From assembly GCF_000376565.1 (NCBI RefSeq), contig NZ_BARG01000068.1, positions 1 through 64,000 of the forward strand: a stretch of 64,000 nucleotides of DNA, written 5' to 3'. The notes under the pieces were generated by a model that saw only the letters and a program-made list of their open reading frames with translations, was not told where the DNA came from and made no database searches. The position numbers were made by a program, and so were the translations under genes. The DNA is from Streptomyces hokutonensis (lineage in GTDB: Bacteria > Actinomycetota > Actinomycetes > Streptomycetales > Streptomycetaceae). Positions 8,302-16,295 of the stretch are shown here, piece after piece; the stretch's first letter is position 1; each line of letters opens with the position of its first letter.

Positions 8302-8745
8302 TCACCCCAGGTCGGCACCCTTCGGGATGCCGTACACCCGCTCCACCCGCAGCCGCAGCACCAGCCGCCGGTCCCGGACCATGGCCGCCCGGTACTCGTC
8401 CCAGTCGGGATGCTCGCCGAGGACGTCACGGTAGAGCCGGATCAGCTCCTCGACGGTCTCGTCGTGCGGGTCCGCCGCCACCGGTGTGAGGTCGGCCGTG
8501 CCCTCGGCGACCGTGTACGCCCACCGGTCGGCGCTGGTCACGTGGTACGAGGCGCGGGGGTCACGGCGCAGGTTGCGGGTCTTGGCGCGGTCGTCGGTGA
8601 TCGAGACGCGGATGGTGCGCTCGTCGGGGTAGTAGGCGTGGCTGACGTTCGAGAGCTGGGGCCGGCCGTCGCCCTTGAGGGTGACCAGCACCCCGCCGTG
8701 GCCGTCGGACAGCAGCTGAAGGAGTGGCGCGTCGTCCTGTGTCAT
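8302..8745 (-). CDS. PPOX-class F420-dependent oxidoreductase (FMN-binding split barrel)
   Basis: A 147-aa split beta-barrel protein of the actinobacterial PPOX/F420 family. Recognisable segments are LLSDGHGGVLVTLKGDGRPQLSNVSHAYY, IRVSITDDRAKTRNLRRDPRASYHV and WDEYRAAMVRDRRLVLRLRVERVYG. Family members reduce or sequester substrates with F420, or bind FMN or biliverdin. The substrate is not predictable here. The ATG at 8745 is the start that matches family length; an extension further upstream would read through the divergent promoter. It is divergent from a TetR gene, and two TetR-type palindromes lie in the 75-bp gap, so it is probably co-regulated with that TetR and exporter unit. Confidence 0.85.
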   Translation of the reverse strand: MTQDDAPLLQLLSDGHGGVLVTLKGDGRPQLSNVSHAYYPDERTIRVSITDDRAKTRNLRRDPRASYHVTSADRWAYTVAEGTADLTPVAADPHDETVEELIRLYRDVLGEHPDWDEYRAAMVRDRRLVLRLRVERVYGIPKGADLG

Positions 8746-8783
8746 ATCGGCAACAACGAGTACCGCGCGTCCACCATTCCCCA

Positions 8784-8798
8784 GTAGACACTGTCTAC
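8784..8798. promoter_or_regulatory. TetR-type operator, copy 1
   Basis: GTAGACACTGTCTAC, a perfect 7-1-7 palindrome between the divergent oxidoreductase and tetR genes. It repeats 24 bp downstream at 8808, which indicates a dimeric repressor acting on the same face of the helix about two turns apart. Confidence 0.85.
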
Positions 8799-8807
8799 GA
8801 CCGGCTG

Positions 8808-8822
8808 GTAGACAGTGTCTAT
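8808..8822. promoter_or_regulatory. TetR-type operator, copy 2, overlapping the tetR start codon
   Basis: GTAGACAGTGTCTAT, a 7-1-7 palindrome with one mismatch. The last two bases are the first two of the tetR ATG (8821). Binding here would block transcription through or translation of the regulator mRNA, a strong sign of autorepression. Confidence 0.85.
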
Positions 8823-9405
8823 GAGTGATGCGGAAGCAGCGGGGCTGCGGGACCGGCTCGTCGACGTCGGCGTGGACCTGCTGGCGAGCGAGGGGGCGCA
8901 GGCGCTCACCCTGCGGGAGATCGCGCGACGGGCCGGTGTCTCGCACGGGGCGCCGCGCCGCTACTTCCCCACCCATCTGGAGCTGCTGTCCGCCATCGCG
9001 CGGCGCGGTTTCGCCGCGCTGGGCGAGCGGGCGGCCGCGGTGATCGGAGACGGTACCGCGAGCCCCCGCGCGCAGGTGACGGCGCTGAGCCGCACCTATC
9101 TGGGGTTCGCGCTCGACAACCCCGGCATGTACGAGTTGATGTTCCGTCACGATCTGCTGGAGAGCGGGCACTTGGGGCTGCGCGACACCAGCCTGCCGCT
9201 GTTCGGTGTACTGGTGGACCTGGTCGGCCGGGCGCGTCCCGACGTGGACGCCCGTCTGGTCGCGGGCGCGTTGTGGGCGAACCTGCACGGCATAGCCCAG
9301 CTCTGGCACTGGGGCAGCCTTCAACTGGCCACCGGCGCCGACGACTTCGCCCCCCTGCTGCGGTCGGCCCTCGACGCGCACCTGGGTCAGGACGGCACCC
9401 GATGA
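8821..9405 (+). CDS. TetR-family repressor of an adjacent DHA2 exporter
   Basis: A 194-aa TetR protein. The HTH is at about residues 8-55: LVDVGVDLLASEGAQALTLREIARRAGVSHGAPRRYFPTHLELL. A TetR_C_33-like ligand domain follows (LSRTYLGFALDNPGMYELMFR). The ATG at 8821 is chosen because the palindromic operator abuts it and it gives standard family length. There is little room for a Shine-Dalgarno, so the mRNA may be leaderless or start within the operator. The stop overlaps the exporter start (ATGA at 9402-9405), so the two are translated together. It likely senses a drug-like compound exported by its partner. Confidence 0.88.
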   Translation: MSDAEAAGLRDRLVDVGVDLLASEGAQALTLREIARRAGVSHGAPRRYFPTHLELLSAIARRGFAALGERAAAVIGDGTASPRAQVTALSRTYLGFALDNPGMYELMFRHDLLESGHLGLRDTSLPLFGVLVDLVGRARPDVDARLVAGALWANLHGIAQLWHWGSLQLATGADDFAPLLRSALDAHLGQDGTR

Positions 9406-10760
9406 CGGTGCACCGAAGGCTCGTACTGGCCAGCAGTGCGGCGGGGGCAGCGATCGTCGCGCTCGACGGGACCGTGCTCACCGTCGTACAGCCCACGCTG
9501 CAAAGGGAGTTGGGGGCGTCGCTGGCACAGGTCCAGTGGACGAGCACCGCGTATCTGGTCGCCGTGGCAAGCCTGTTGGTGTCGGCCGGGCGGATCGGCG
9601 ACCGGTACGGGCATCAGCGGGTGTTCGGACTCGGCATGCTCGGCTTCGGACTCGCCTCGGCCGGGATCGGACTGGCGACCGGCGTCGGCTGGGTGATCGG
9701 ACTCCGGGTCGTCCAGGGGGTGTTCGGGGCGCTGTTGCAGCCGGCCACGCTCGGCATGCTGCGCGCCGCGTTCCCGCCCGACCGGCTCGGCATGCCCATC
9801 GCCGTACGGACGAGTGTGATCGGAATCGCGGCGGCCGCCGGGCCGTTGGTGGGCGGGGCGCTGGTGGGCGCGGCGGGCTGGCGGGCCGTGTTCTTCCTCA
9901 ACGTCGTGCCCTCGCTCGTGTTCGGCGTGCTCGCCCTCACCGTTCCAGGACCGCGGCAACGACAACCGAACGGTGTCCGGTTCGATCTGCCCGGCGCCCT
10001 GCTGCTCGCACTCTGCCTCGCCTCGCTCATCCAGGCCCTGGTGGATCTCCCCGGTTCGGCCGCCGGCCTCGCGGTGTCCGTGCTCGCGGCCCTTGCCTTC
10101 GTACGGCATGAGCGTCGTACGGCGCATCCGCTCCTCCCGTCGGACGTCGTCGGCTCGGCGGCGATCCGCGGGGCTCTCGGGATGCTGCTCGCCGCGTCGG
10201 CCGCGTTCTCCGGGACGCTGTTCGTCGTCACCTATTTCCTTCAGGACACGATGGGACTTGGCCCGTTCCAAAGCGCCCTCCGAGGGCTGCCGTTGGCCGC
10301 CGCGATGGTGCTCGCGGCACCCGCGACCGCCGTGGTGCTGCGCCGGGCCGGGGCACGTCGTACGGCCGGCGTGGCGATGGCGGTCGTAGCCCTGGCTGTT
10401 CTCGTGTTGTCCCGGTCCACGGGCACGGTCGCGGTATGCGCGGGTTTCGCCCTGCTCGGGGCCGGGTTCGGGACGGTCATGGTGGCCGCGACCCAAGTCG
10501 TCGTACGGGAAGCGACCGTGGAGTCGGCCGGGGTGGCGGGCGGGCTCAAGCAGACCGCGGGGAACGTGGGTCCGACGCTGGGCGTCGCCGCCGGAAGCGC
10601 GCTGATGGCCGCGAGCGGGTCCACGGCGGCCCTCTCCGTCCTCGCCGGAGTGGCCCTGACCGGTGCTCTCGCGAGTCTCGTACTGCCCGGCCGGACAGTC
10701 GCGTCGCTCACACATCACGGCGTTACAGGAGACCGCGCAGGTGTTCCTGCGCGACGATGA
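9402..10760 (+). CDS. MFS multidrug exporter, DHA2 type
   Basis: A 452-aa MFS transporter of the drug:H+ antiporter-2 type. Early motifs are VALDGTVLTVVQPTLQRELGAS (motif D1-like), WTSTAYLVAVASLLVSAGRIGDRYG (motif A region) and RVVQGVFGALLQPATLGML (motif B, with the Arg in helix 4). Motif C-like glycines are in GIAAAAGPLVGGALVGAAGWRAVFFLNV. Predicted helix count is 13-14. Translationally coupled to the upstream TetR by a 4-bp overlap, it is presumably derepressed by its own substrate. The substrate is unknown. Confidence 0.87.
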   Translation: MTVHRRLVLASSAAGAAIVALDGTVLTVVQPTLQRELGASLAQVQWTSTAYLVAVASLLVSAGRIGDRYGHQRVFGLGMLGFGLASAGIGLATGVGWVIGLRVVQGVFGALLQPATLGMLRAAFPPDRLGMPIAVRTSVIGIAAAAGPLVGGALVGAAGWRAVFFLNVVPSLVFGVLALTVPGPRQRQPNGVRFDLPGALLLALCLASLIQALVDLPGSAAGLAVSVLAALAFVRHERRTAHPLLPSDVVGSAAIRGALGMLLAASAAFSGTLFVVTYFLQDTMGLGPFQSALRGLPLAAAMVLAAPATAVVLRRAGARRTAGVAMAVVALAVLVLSRSTGTVAVCAGFALLGAGFGTVMVAATQVVVREATVESAGVAGGLKQTAGNVGPTLGVAAGSALMAASGSTAALSVLAGVALTGALASLVLPGRTVASLTHHGVTGDRAGVPARR

Positions 10761-10825
10761 GTTCCGAGGTGTCCGGGGCCGGGTATGCGGGACCCCACCT
10801 CGTGAACGCAATTCGGAGGAGAGCC

Positions 10826-12055
10826 ATGGCACAGCTGCGACAAGAGGTCGACCCGGACGAGGTCGGACTGGATCACAAGGCGCTGGACCGCCTGGACCAG
10901 CACTTCGCCCACTACGTCGACGTGGAGCGCCTGCCGGGCTTCCTGGTGTCCGTGGCCCGTCACGGCCGTGTCGCCCACCTCACCGCCCACGGGCACCGCG
11001 ACGTGGCGGCCGGGCTGCCCGTGACGCCGGACACGTTGTACCGGATCTACTCCATGACCAAGCCGGTCACCGCGGTCGCCGCACTGCTTCTGATGGAAGA
11101 GGGCAAGCTCTCCCTGGACGACCCGGTCGCCGACCACCTCCCCGCCTTCGCGGACATGCGGGTCTACGACAGCGGTTCCGGCGCCGGCCTGAAGACCCGG
11201 CCGGTGGAGCAGCCGATGCTGGTCCGGCACCTGATGACCCACACCTCGGGTCTGACCTTCGCCTTCTACCACTCGCACCCCGTCGACGCCCTCTACCGGG
11301 AGGCGGGCCTGGAGTCGTCCGTGCCGGCCGGCGCCAACCTGGCCGAGACGATCGACGTGTACGCGAGCCTGCCGCTCCAGTTCGAGCCGGGCACGCAGTG
11401 GAACTACTCCGTCTCCTCGAACGTGCTGGGCCGGATCGTGGAAGTGGTGTCCGGGCAGCGGCTCGACGAGTTCTTCGCCGAGCGGATCTTCCGCCCGCTC
11501 GGCATGCCGGACGCCGGCTTCCAGGTCCCGGACGAGAAGGCGGGCCGACTGGCCGAGTTGTACGGCGACGCCGAGGGCGGCGGGATCGAGCCGATCCTCG
11601 GGCTGCCGCTGCGGGGCGGCCGGCCACGGTTCCTGTCGGGCAGCGGCGGGATGGCGGCGAGCCCGTACGACGTGCACCGGTTCGCGGAGTTCCTGCGGCG
11701 CCGGGGCGAACTCGACGGCGTCCGGCTGCTGGCCCCCGAGACCGTGGACCTGATGGCCAGCAATCACCTTCCGGGCGGCGCCGACATGCGTGCCTTCGGC
11801 AGCCCCGCCCACCAGGAGCCGGGCAACGACGGCATCGGTTTCGGCCTCAGTGTCTCCGTGGTCGTCGACCCCGAGCGCACCCAGGCCCCGGCGGGGCTGG
11901 GCACGTTCGGGTGGAGCGGGGTCGCGACGACGACGTTCTGGGTGGACCCGAGCCGGGATCTGACCGTGCAGTTCATGACCCAGCTGCGGCCGAAGTCCTC
12001 GCTGAAGATCATGCCCGAGCTGAAGCAGCTGCTGCACGAGGCGGTCACGGACTGA
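10826..12055 (+). CDS. Serine hydrolase, class C beta-lactamase/esterase fold
   Basis: A 409-aa protein of the beta-lactamase-related serine hydrolase family. The catalytic S-x-x-K is S76-M-T-K79 in RIYSMTKPV, and the second motif Tyr lies in QWNYSVSSNVLGRIVEVVSG. The region FGWSGVATTTFWVDPSRDL corresponds to the third motif (KTG/HTG position, here W-S-G), typical of family VIII-like esterases rather than true beta-lactamases. There is no signal peptide, so it is probably cytoplasmic. The ATG at 10826 has GGAGGAGA upstream. It stands downstream of the exporter but 65 bp away; co-transcription is possible. Confidence 0.87.
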   Translation: MAQLRQEVDPDEVGLDHKALDRLDQHFAHYVDVERLPGFLVSVARHGRVAHLTAHGHRDVAAGLPVTPDTLYRIYSMTKPVTAVAALLLMEEGKLSLDDPVADHLPAFADMRVYDSGSGAGLKTRPVEQPMLVRHLMTHTSGLTFAFYHSHPVDALYREAGLESSVPAGANLAETIDVYASLPLQFEPGTQWNYSVSSNVLGRIVEVVSGQRLDEFFAERIFRPLGMPDAGFQVPDEKAGRLAELYGDAEGGGIEPILGLPLRGGRPRFLSGSGGMAASPYDVHRFAEFLRRRGELDGVRLLAPETVDLMASNHLPGGADMRAFGSPAHQEPGNDGIGFGLSVSVVVDPERTQAPAGLGTFGWSGVATTTFWVDPSRDLTVQFMTQLRPKSSLKIMPELKQLLHEAVTD

Positions 12056-12070
12056 TCCGCGACCGCCCGC

Positions 12071-13225
12071 TCACTGATCCACCCGCAGGGTGAACTCCAG
12101 CCCCTCCCCCGCCAGTTCGCTCAGCCACTCCCGTGACCGGTCCGCCGTCTCGGCCGCCCGGTTCAGGCCGGACGGCAGGTCGTCGCCGAGGATGTGCCGG
12201 ACGGCGAGGGACAGGGGGCGCGAGACACAGCGGGCCATCGCGCTCTCCTCCTCGTCGCCCACGAGGTCGAGGAGGTAACTCCCGGACCAGGTACGGCCCG
12301 TGTCGCCGCGGACATCCAGCGATACGGCGAGGACGACCCGGTCGTGGTCGGCCTCCGTGGTGGGGTAGGTGGCCGCCAACTCCCTTGCCAGCGCGGCGAT
12401 CCGGGTGTCGTCGCCCGCCTTCAGCTCCTCGAACACCGGCTCCCAGGCCCGCAGCCAGCCCTCCAGGCGCAGCGTGCCCCGCACGAAGGTGCTCGGCCGC
12501 CAGGCCGCGGGCAGCCCGTACTGCTCGATGAAGGGCACGCTGTCCCGGTTGGGATACACCTCGAAGGTCTCGCCGTCGACGACGTGCGGCCGGGTCACCT
12601 CCCAGGGGCGCTCGGCGACGGTCTCCGTCCCGTCCTCCAGATAGCGCGCCGGTGACCGCAGCGCGCCCAGGACTCCGGCGGGCGCCCAACTGAAGCGGTA
12701 CCGGAAGTCGTTGGGCACCGCGGGGACTCCGCCGCAGTACGAGGTGAGGCTGTAGGAGGCCGCCCTGTCCGCACCGATCGCCTCCCGCGCACGGGCGACG
12801 AGGCTGTGCGCGAAGAGGTGGTCGATACCGGGGTCGAGTCCGGCCTCGGTGAGGACGACGACGCCCGCCTTCTCGGCCGCCGGTACCTGTTCGAGGACGG
12901 CGTCCGACACATAGCTGGAGCAGGCGAAGTGGGCCCGCCGGCCGACACAGGCGGCGAGCAGGGCCGCGTGTTCGGGCGCGGGCAGCATGGAGACGACGAC
13001 GTCTCCGGGGACCAACTCGGCGGTGAGCGCGGCGAGATCGAACGCGCGCGGTTCCGCGCGTCCCGTCAGCCCCAGGTGGTCGAGGGCCTGGGCCGCGCGG
13101 TCCTCGGTGCGGTGCCACAGCCTCACCCGGTCGGCGGTGTCGCAGAGCAGGGCCAGCCCGCTGCCCGTGGACAGCCCGGCGCCGATCCAGTGCACGGCAC
13201 CGCTCGCGCGCACCACGTCAGACAT
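12071..13225 (-). CDS. Saccharopine dehydrogenase, glutamate-forming (LYS9-like)
   Basis: A 384-aa protein with an N-terminal Rossmann fold (VHWIGAGLSTGSGLALLC), PGDVVVSMLPAPEHAALLAACV, then ACSSYVSDAVL and LTEAGLDPGIDHLFAHSL, which are signatures of the LYS9-type saccharopine dehydrogenase/homospermidine synthase superfamily (SYCGGVPAVPNDFRYRFSWAP). LYS9 splits or forms saccharopine at the glutamate/aminoadipate-semialdehyde bond. The gene overlaps its upstream partner, a LYS1-like dehydrogenase, by 8 bp, so the two are coupled. Together they could interconvert lysine, saccharopine and aminoadipate semialdehyde. An opine-like substrate other than saccharopine is an alternative. Confidence 0.82.
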   Translation of the reverse strand: MSDVVRASGAVHWIGAGLSTGSGLALLCDTADRVRLWHRTEDRAAQALDHLGLTGRAEPRAFDLAALTAELVPGDVVVSMLPAPEHAALLAACVGRRAHFACSSYVSDAVLEQVPAAEKAGVVVLTEAGLDPGIDHLFAHSLVARAREAIGADRAASYSLTSYCGGVPAVPNDFRYRFSWAPAGVLGALRSPARYLEDGTETVAERPWEVTRPHVVDGETFEVYPNRDSVPFIEQYGLPAAWRPSTFVRGTLRLEGWLRAWEPVFEELKAGDDTRIAALARELAATYPTTEADHDRVVLAVSLDVRGDTGRTWSGSYLLDLVGDEEESAMARCVSRPLSLAVRHILGDDLPSGLNRAAETADRSREWLSELAGEGLEFTLRVDQ

Positions 13226-14285
13226 GGCCCAACTCCCCTTCCGCCACGGCGATTCCGAGTTCCCGGGCCTTCGCGCGGAACAGGTCGAGGCAGCGCCCCC
13301 ACGCCCCGCCGGTCCCGAAGTCCAGGAGCTGGGGCAGCAGGGCGGCCGAGAAGTCGGTGCTGGACTCCTTGGGCAGGAGGGACGGCAGGTTGTCGATGGC
13401 GATGAGGTCGAGCGGGGGCCGTGCGTGCAACTGCCTTACCGGGGCGTCCCATTCGGTCGTGCGGTCGTAGACCGGCAGGACGTTGAGGGGCGAGCCGACG
13501 TCGCAGGTGACGTCGGAGACCGTACGGAGGCGGCGGCTCGGATCGTCGAGGTCCGGCTCGCGGAGGAAGGGCGGGACGGGGGTGGTCGCCAGGACGCAGT
13601 TGACCAGGACGTCGTGGGCCAACAGGGCCGGGCGGTCCAGGTTCCGGGTCTCCGCCAGGTCCCAACTCGTCGGCCCGATCCCGGCCGTGCCGAACGCGGC
13701 CCGCGCTCCCCGGCCGCTGCGGCCCAGCGCGCCGATCACCAGCGCGGTGAACTCGGTGTCCCCGGCGGCGGGTCGGAGTGTGCCGTCCAGCTCCTCCTTC
13801 GAGGTGGGCGCGAGGGGTGCGACCAGTCGGTTCCGGTGCTGGAGGACGGCGAGGGCCGCGCCCAGGTAGCCGGCCCAGAAGCCGAACGCGGCGAGGCGGC
13901 GCCCGGTGTCGTCCACCAGGTATTCGAGGTCGAGGAGCGCGCCGCCGCCGGTGCCGAAACGGCGCAGCAGATCCGTCGCGCCCGGCTGGCCCTTGTAGGC
14001 GTGACCGAAGAAGATGTGACGGTGCGTCAACTCGGCTGGCTCGTCCGGGAGTTCCTTCAGGCCGAGGATCACCGTGTCCTTCGGCGCCGACACCCAGGAG
14101 CCCGCGGGTGCCGTCTTCGCGCCGACCGCCTCGTACTCCCCTACCGGGAAGATCCGCTGCGGGGACTCCTCGACAGTGAGGGTCGCGCCGCTGTCGACGA
14201 GCCGGCGGGCGTCGGCGGGGACGACCGGGGTGCGGCGTTCGGTCGTGCGGGTCTCGTGGCGCAGCCACAGATGCAGCTCGGTCAT
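13218..14285 (-). CDS. Saccharopine dehydrogenase, lysine-forming (LYS1-like)
   Basis: A 355-aa member of the alanine dehydrogenase/PNT-like LYS1 family: LRHETRTTERRTPVVPADARRL at the N-terminus with the substrate-binding Arg/Lys positions, PKDTVILGLKELP, then HRHIFFGHAYKGQPG, and LDLEYLVDDTGRRLAAFGFWAGYLGAAL. These match the NAD+-dependent, L-lysine-forming saccharopine dehydrogenase. C-terminally VSDVTCDVGSPLNVLP and PSLLPKESSTDFS continue the family pattern. The ATG overlaps the stop of the FAD oxidase gene (ATGA) and its own end overlaps the LYS9-like gene. Finding both halves of the fungal/animal saccharopine route as a coupled pair beside an amine oxidase suggests lysine or opine catabolism, or pipecolate-type metabolism. 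Confidence 0.83.
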   Translation of the reverse strand: MTELHLWLRHETRTTERRTPVVPADARRLVDSGATLTVEESPQRIFPVGEYEAVGAKTAPAGSWVSAPKDTVILGLKELPDEPAELTHRHIFFGHAYKGQPGATDLLRRFGTGGGALLDLEYLVDDTGRRLAAFGFWAGYLGAALAVLQHRNRLVAPLAPTSKEELDGTLRPAAGDTEFTALVIGALGRSGRGARAAFGTAGIGPTSWDLAETRNLDRPALLAHDVLVNCVLATTPVPPFLREPDLDDPSRRLRTVSDVTCDVGSPLNVLPVYDRTTEWDAPVRQLHARPPLDLIAIDNLPSLLPKESSTDFSAALLPQLLDFGTGGAWGRCLDLFRAKARELGIAVAEGELGHV

Positions 14286-15427
14286 ACCAGGTTGTCCTCC
14301 GGGCGCGGGGCGTCGGCCGCGAACCGGCCGGCGCTCAGGGGGCTGACGTCCACGAAGGGTACGCGGCCGAGGTACAGGTCGCGGATCACCTCGCCGACCG
14401 CCGGCGCCTGGAGGAAACCGTGGCCGGAGAAACCCGTCGCGTACAGGAAGCGGGAGACCGAAGTCGCCTCGCCGATCAGGGCGTTGTGGTCCGGCGTGTT
14501 CTCGTACAGGCCCGCCCAGCCGCCGGTGCGGCGCAGGTCGAGGAGGCCAGGGGCGCGCCGCCGCATGGCCTCGGCGAGGCGCGGGATCCAGCGGTCGTGG
14601 GTGTCGGTGGCGAAGCCGGGACGCTCGTCCGGGTCGGACATGCCGACGAGGAGGCCGGGGCCCTCGGTGTGGAAGTAGAGGCTCGTCGTGAAGTCGATCG
14701 TCATGGGGAGCGTGGTCGGCAGCCCGGGGACGGGTTCCGTGACGGCGATCTGGCGGCGCAGCGGCTGCACCGGGAGGTCCACGCCCAGCATCGCGCCGAC
14801 GGCCTTCGACCAGGCGCCGGCCGCGCAGATCACCGTGTTCGTGTCGATGCGGCCGAGAGTCGTGAGCACGGCGGTGACCTGGTCGCCGTAGGTCTCGATG
14901 CCGGTGACGTCGGTGTGGCGCAGGATCGTCGCGCCGTGCACGCGGGCGGCGGAGGCGTAGCCGTGGACGACGGCCTCGGGGGTGCAGTGGCCGTCGTCGG
15001 GCGAGTAGGCGGCCGCGATGAGGCCCTCGGTGTCGATCAGCGGGGAGAGGCGGCGGGCCTCGGCCGGGTCGATCAGACGGCTGGGCACGCCGAGGGAGTT
15101 CTGCAGCCGGACCCCCGCCTCGAAGGAGGCGACGTCCTCGGGCCTCGACAGGAGGAACAGGTAGCCGACGCGATGTAACCCGATGTCGTGGCCGGTGTCC
15201 TCCTCGAAGCGGTCGAAGGCCTCCAGGCTGCGGGCGCCGAGCTGCACGTTGAGCCCGTCGGAGAACTGCGCCCGTACCCCGCCGGCCGCCTTGGAGGTGG
15301 ACCCGGCGGCGAGTTCGTCCCGTTCGACCAGGACCACGTCTCTGACGCCGGCCCGGGCCAGGTGGTAGGCGATGCTGGTCCCGACGACCCCGCCGCCGAT
15401 GACGACGACCTCGGCCTGACGCTTCAC
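14282..15427 (-). CDS. FAD-dependent amine/imino acid oxidase, sarcosine oxidase beta-like
   Basis: A 381-aa DAO-family flavoenzyme. The N-terminal dinucleotide motif VVVIGGGVVGTSIAYHLARAG (residues 7-27) is followed by LVERDELAAGSTSKAAGGVRAQFS, typical of sarcosine oxidase beta/glycine oxidase/pipecolate oxidase relatives. VICAAGAWSKAVGAMLGVDLP and the C-terminal TGFSGHGFLQAPAVGEVIRDL complete the FAD-binding signature. The GTG start at 15427 overlaps the stop of a 45-codon ORF and its own stop overlaps the LYS1-like gene. In this setting it could oxidise pipecolate, a saccharopine-related secondary amine, or a D/N-methyl amino acid. Confidence 0.85.
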   Translation of the reverse strand: MKRQAEVVVIGGGVVGTSIAYHLARAGVRDVVLVERDELAAGSTSKAAGGVRAQFSDGLNVQLGARSLEAFDRFEEDTGHDIGLHRVGYLFLLSRPEDVASFEAGVRLQNSLGVPSRLIDPAEARRLSPLIDTEGLIAAAYSPDDGHCTPEAVVHGYASAARVHGATILRHTDVTGIETYGDQVTAVLTTLGRIDTNTVICAAGAWSKAVGAMLGVDLPVQPLRRQIAVTEPVPGLPTTLPMTIDFTTSLYFHTEGPGLLVGMSDPDERPGFATDTHDRWIPRLAEAMRRRAPGLLDLRRTGGWAGLYENTPDHNALIGEATSVSRFLYATGFSGHGFLQAPAVGEVIRDLYLGRVPFVDVSPLSAGRFAADAPRPEDNLV

Positions 15428-15561
15428 GGGCGCTCCTTCTGTGGCGCGCCGGTGACGGCCCGGGCCGCGGCAGGGTCCTGGATGCCGGGTCCGGCGCTGG
15501 TGTGGGGGACGTGCGGTTCAGCGACCCGGTCGCCGGAGAGGAAGAGGACGTCTTCGGTCAT
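15424..15561 (-). CDS. 45-aa small ORF coupled to the FAD oxidase
   Basis: A 45-codon ORF beginning MTEDVLFLSGDRVAE and ending in GAPQKERP. The ATG at 15561 directly follows GGAAGAGGGA (15562-15571), one of the better ribosome-binding sites in the operon. Its TGA overlaps the GTG of the flavin oxidase gene (GTGA), the same coupling used by the next two genes. It begins 33 bp after the cyclohydrolase stop. I do not recognise it as a full family. The first dozen residues faintly resemble the N-terminus of ornithine cyclodeaminase/mu-crystallin proteins, so it could be the remnant of such a gene after an internal deletion. Alternatives are a leader peptide or a genuine small protein. Confidence 0.55.
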   Translation of the reverse strand: MTEDVLFLSGDRVAEPHVPHTSAGPGIQDPAAARAVTGAPQKERP

Positions 15562-15594
15562 TCCCTCTTCCTGTCCGGAATCCGCTCACCGGAA

Positions 15595-16257
15595 TCAGGA
15601 CCAGTGCGCCACCGCGTCCAGATGGGGCAGGCGGTGGTCCAGGCGCTCCCGCTTGGTGCGCAGGTAGGTGATGTTGTTCTCGCAGGGCTCGATCAACAGC
15701 GGCACTTCTTCGGTGACTTTGATGCCGTGTTCCAGCAACGACTCGCGTTTGCGCGGGTTGTTGGAGAGCAGACGGACGCTCGCCACCCCGAGGTCGTGCA
15801 GGATCTCGGCGGCGACGCCGTAGTCGCGGGCGTCGACGGGCAGGCCGAGGGCGAGGTTCGCCTCGACGGTGTCGAGGCCCTCCGCCTGCAGCGCCATCGC
15901 GCGCAGCTTGGCGAGCAGGCCTATGCCGCGGCCCTCGTGGCCCCTCAAGTAGACGACTATGCCCCGGCCTTCGGCGACCACGGCCCGCATCGCGGCGTCC
16001 AGCTGGTCGCCGCACTCGCAGTGCTGCGAGCCGAAGGCGTCGCCCGTCAGGCACTCCGAGTGCAGCCGGGTGAGTACGTCGTCCGTGCCGATGTCGCCGT
16101 AGACCAGGGCCACTTGCTCGTCACCGCGGTCGTGGTCCAGGTAACCGATCGCCTGGAATTTGCCGTACACGGTGGGCAAGGGAGCATTCACGACGCGTTC
16201 CGCGCCCCTGGGCTGCGCGGACTTCTGCTTGCCGAGTACGCCAATGTTTTCTGTCAT
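15595..16257 (-). CDS. GTP cyclohydrolase II homologue, predicted FAPy-forming
   Basis: A 220-aa RibA-family protein. The zinc cysteines are conserved (Cys69, Cys80, Cys82 in SECLTGDAFGSQHCECGDQ), as are the GTP-binding segments VVYLRGHEGRGIGLLAKLRA and TVEANLALGLPVDARDYGVAAEIL and the late RLLSNNP. The Tyr of canonical RibA (LNKIRAYALQD in E. coli) is Met121 here (LRAMALQ). In Streptomyces coelicolor the paralogue with Met at this position (SCO6655) was reported to hydrolyse GTP only to the formylated pyrimidine FAPy phosphate, without deformylation. This enzyme is therefore predicted not to serve riboflavin. It is divergent from a creatininase-family gene with 38 bp between starts, and upstream of the amine oxidase genes. 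The ATG at 16257 gives family length. Confidence 0.88.
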   Translation of the reverse strand: MTENIGVLGKQKSAQPRGAERVVNAPLPTVYGKFQAIGYLDHDRGDEQVALVYGDIGTDDVLTRLHSECLTGDAFGSQHCECGDQLDAAMRAVVAEGRGIVVYLRGHEGRGIGLLAKLRAMALQAEGLDTVEANLALGLPVDARDYGVAAEILHDLGVASVRLLSNNPRKRESLLEHGIKVTEEVPLLIEPCENNITYLRTKRERLDHRLPHLDAVAHWS

Positions 16258-16295
16258 GATCTGGTTCCTAAGCAGAGACGAAAGGCCGTGAAACA

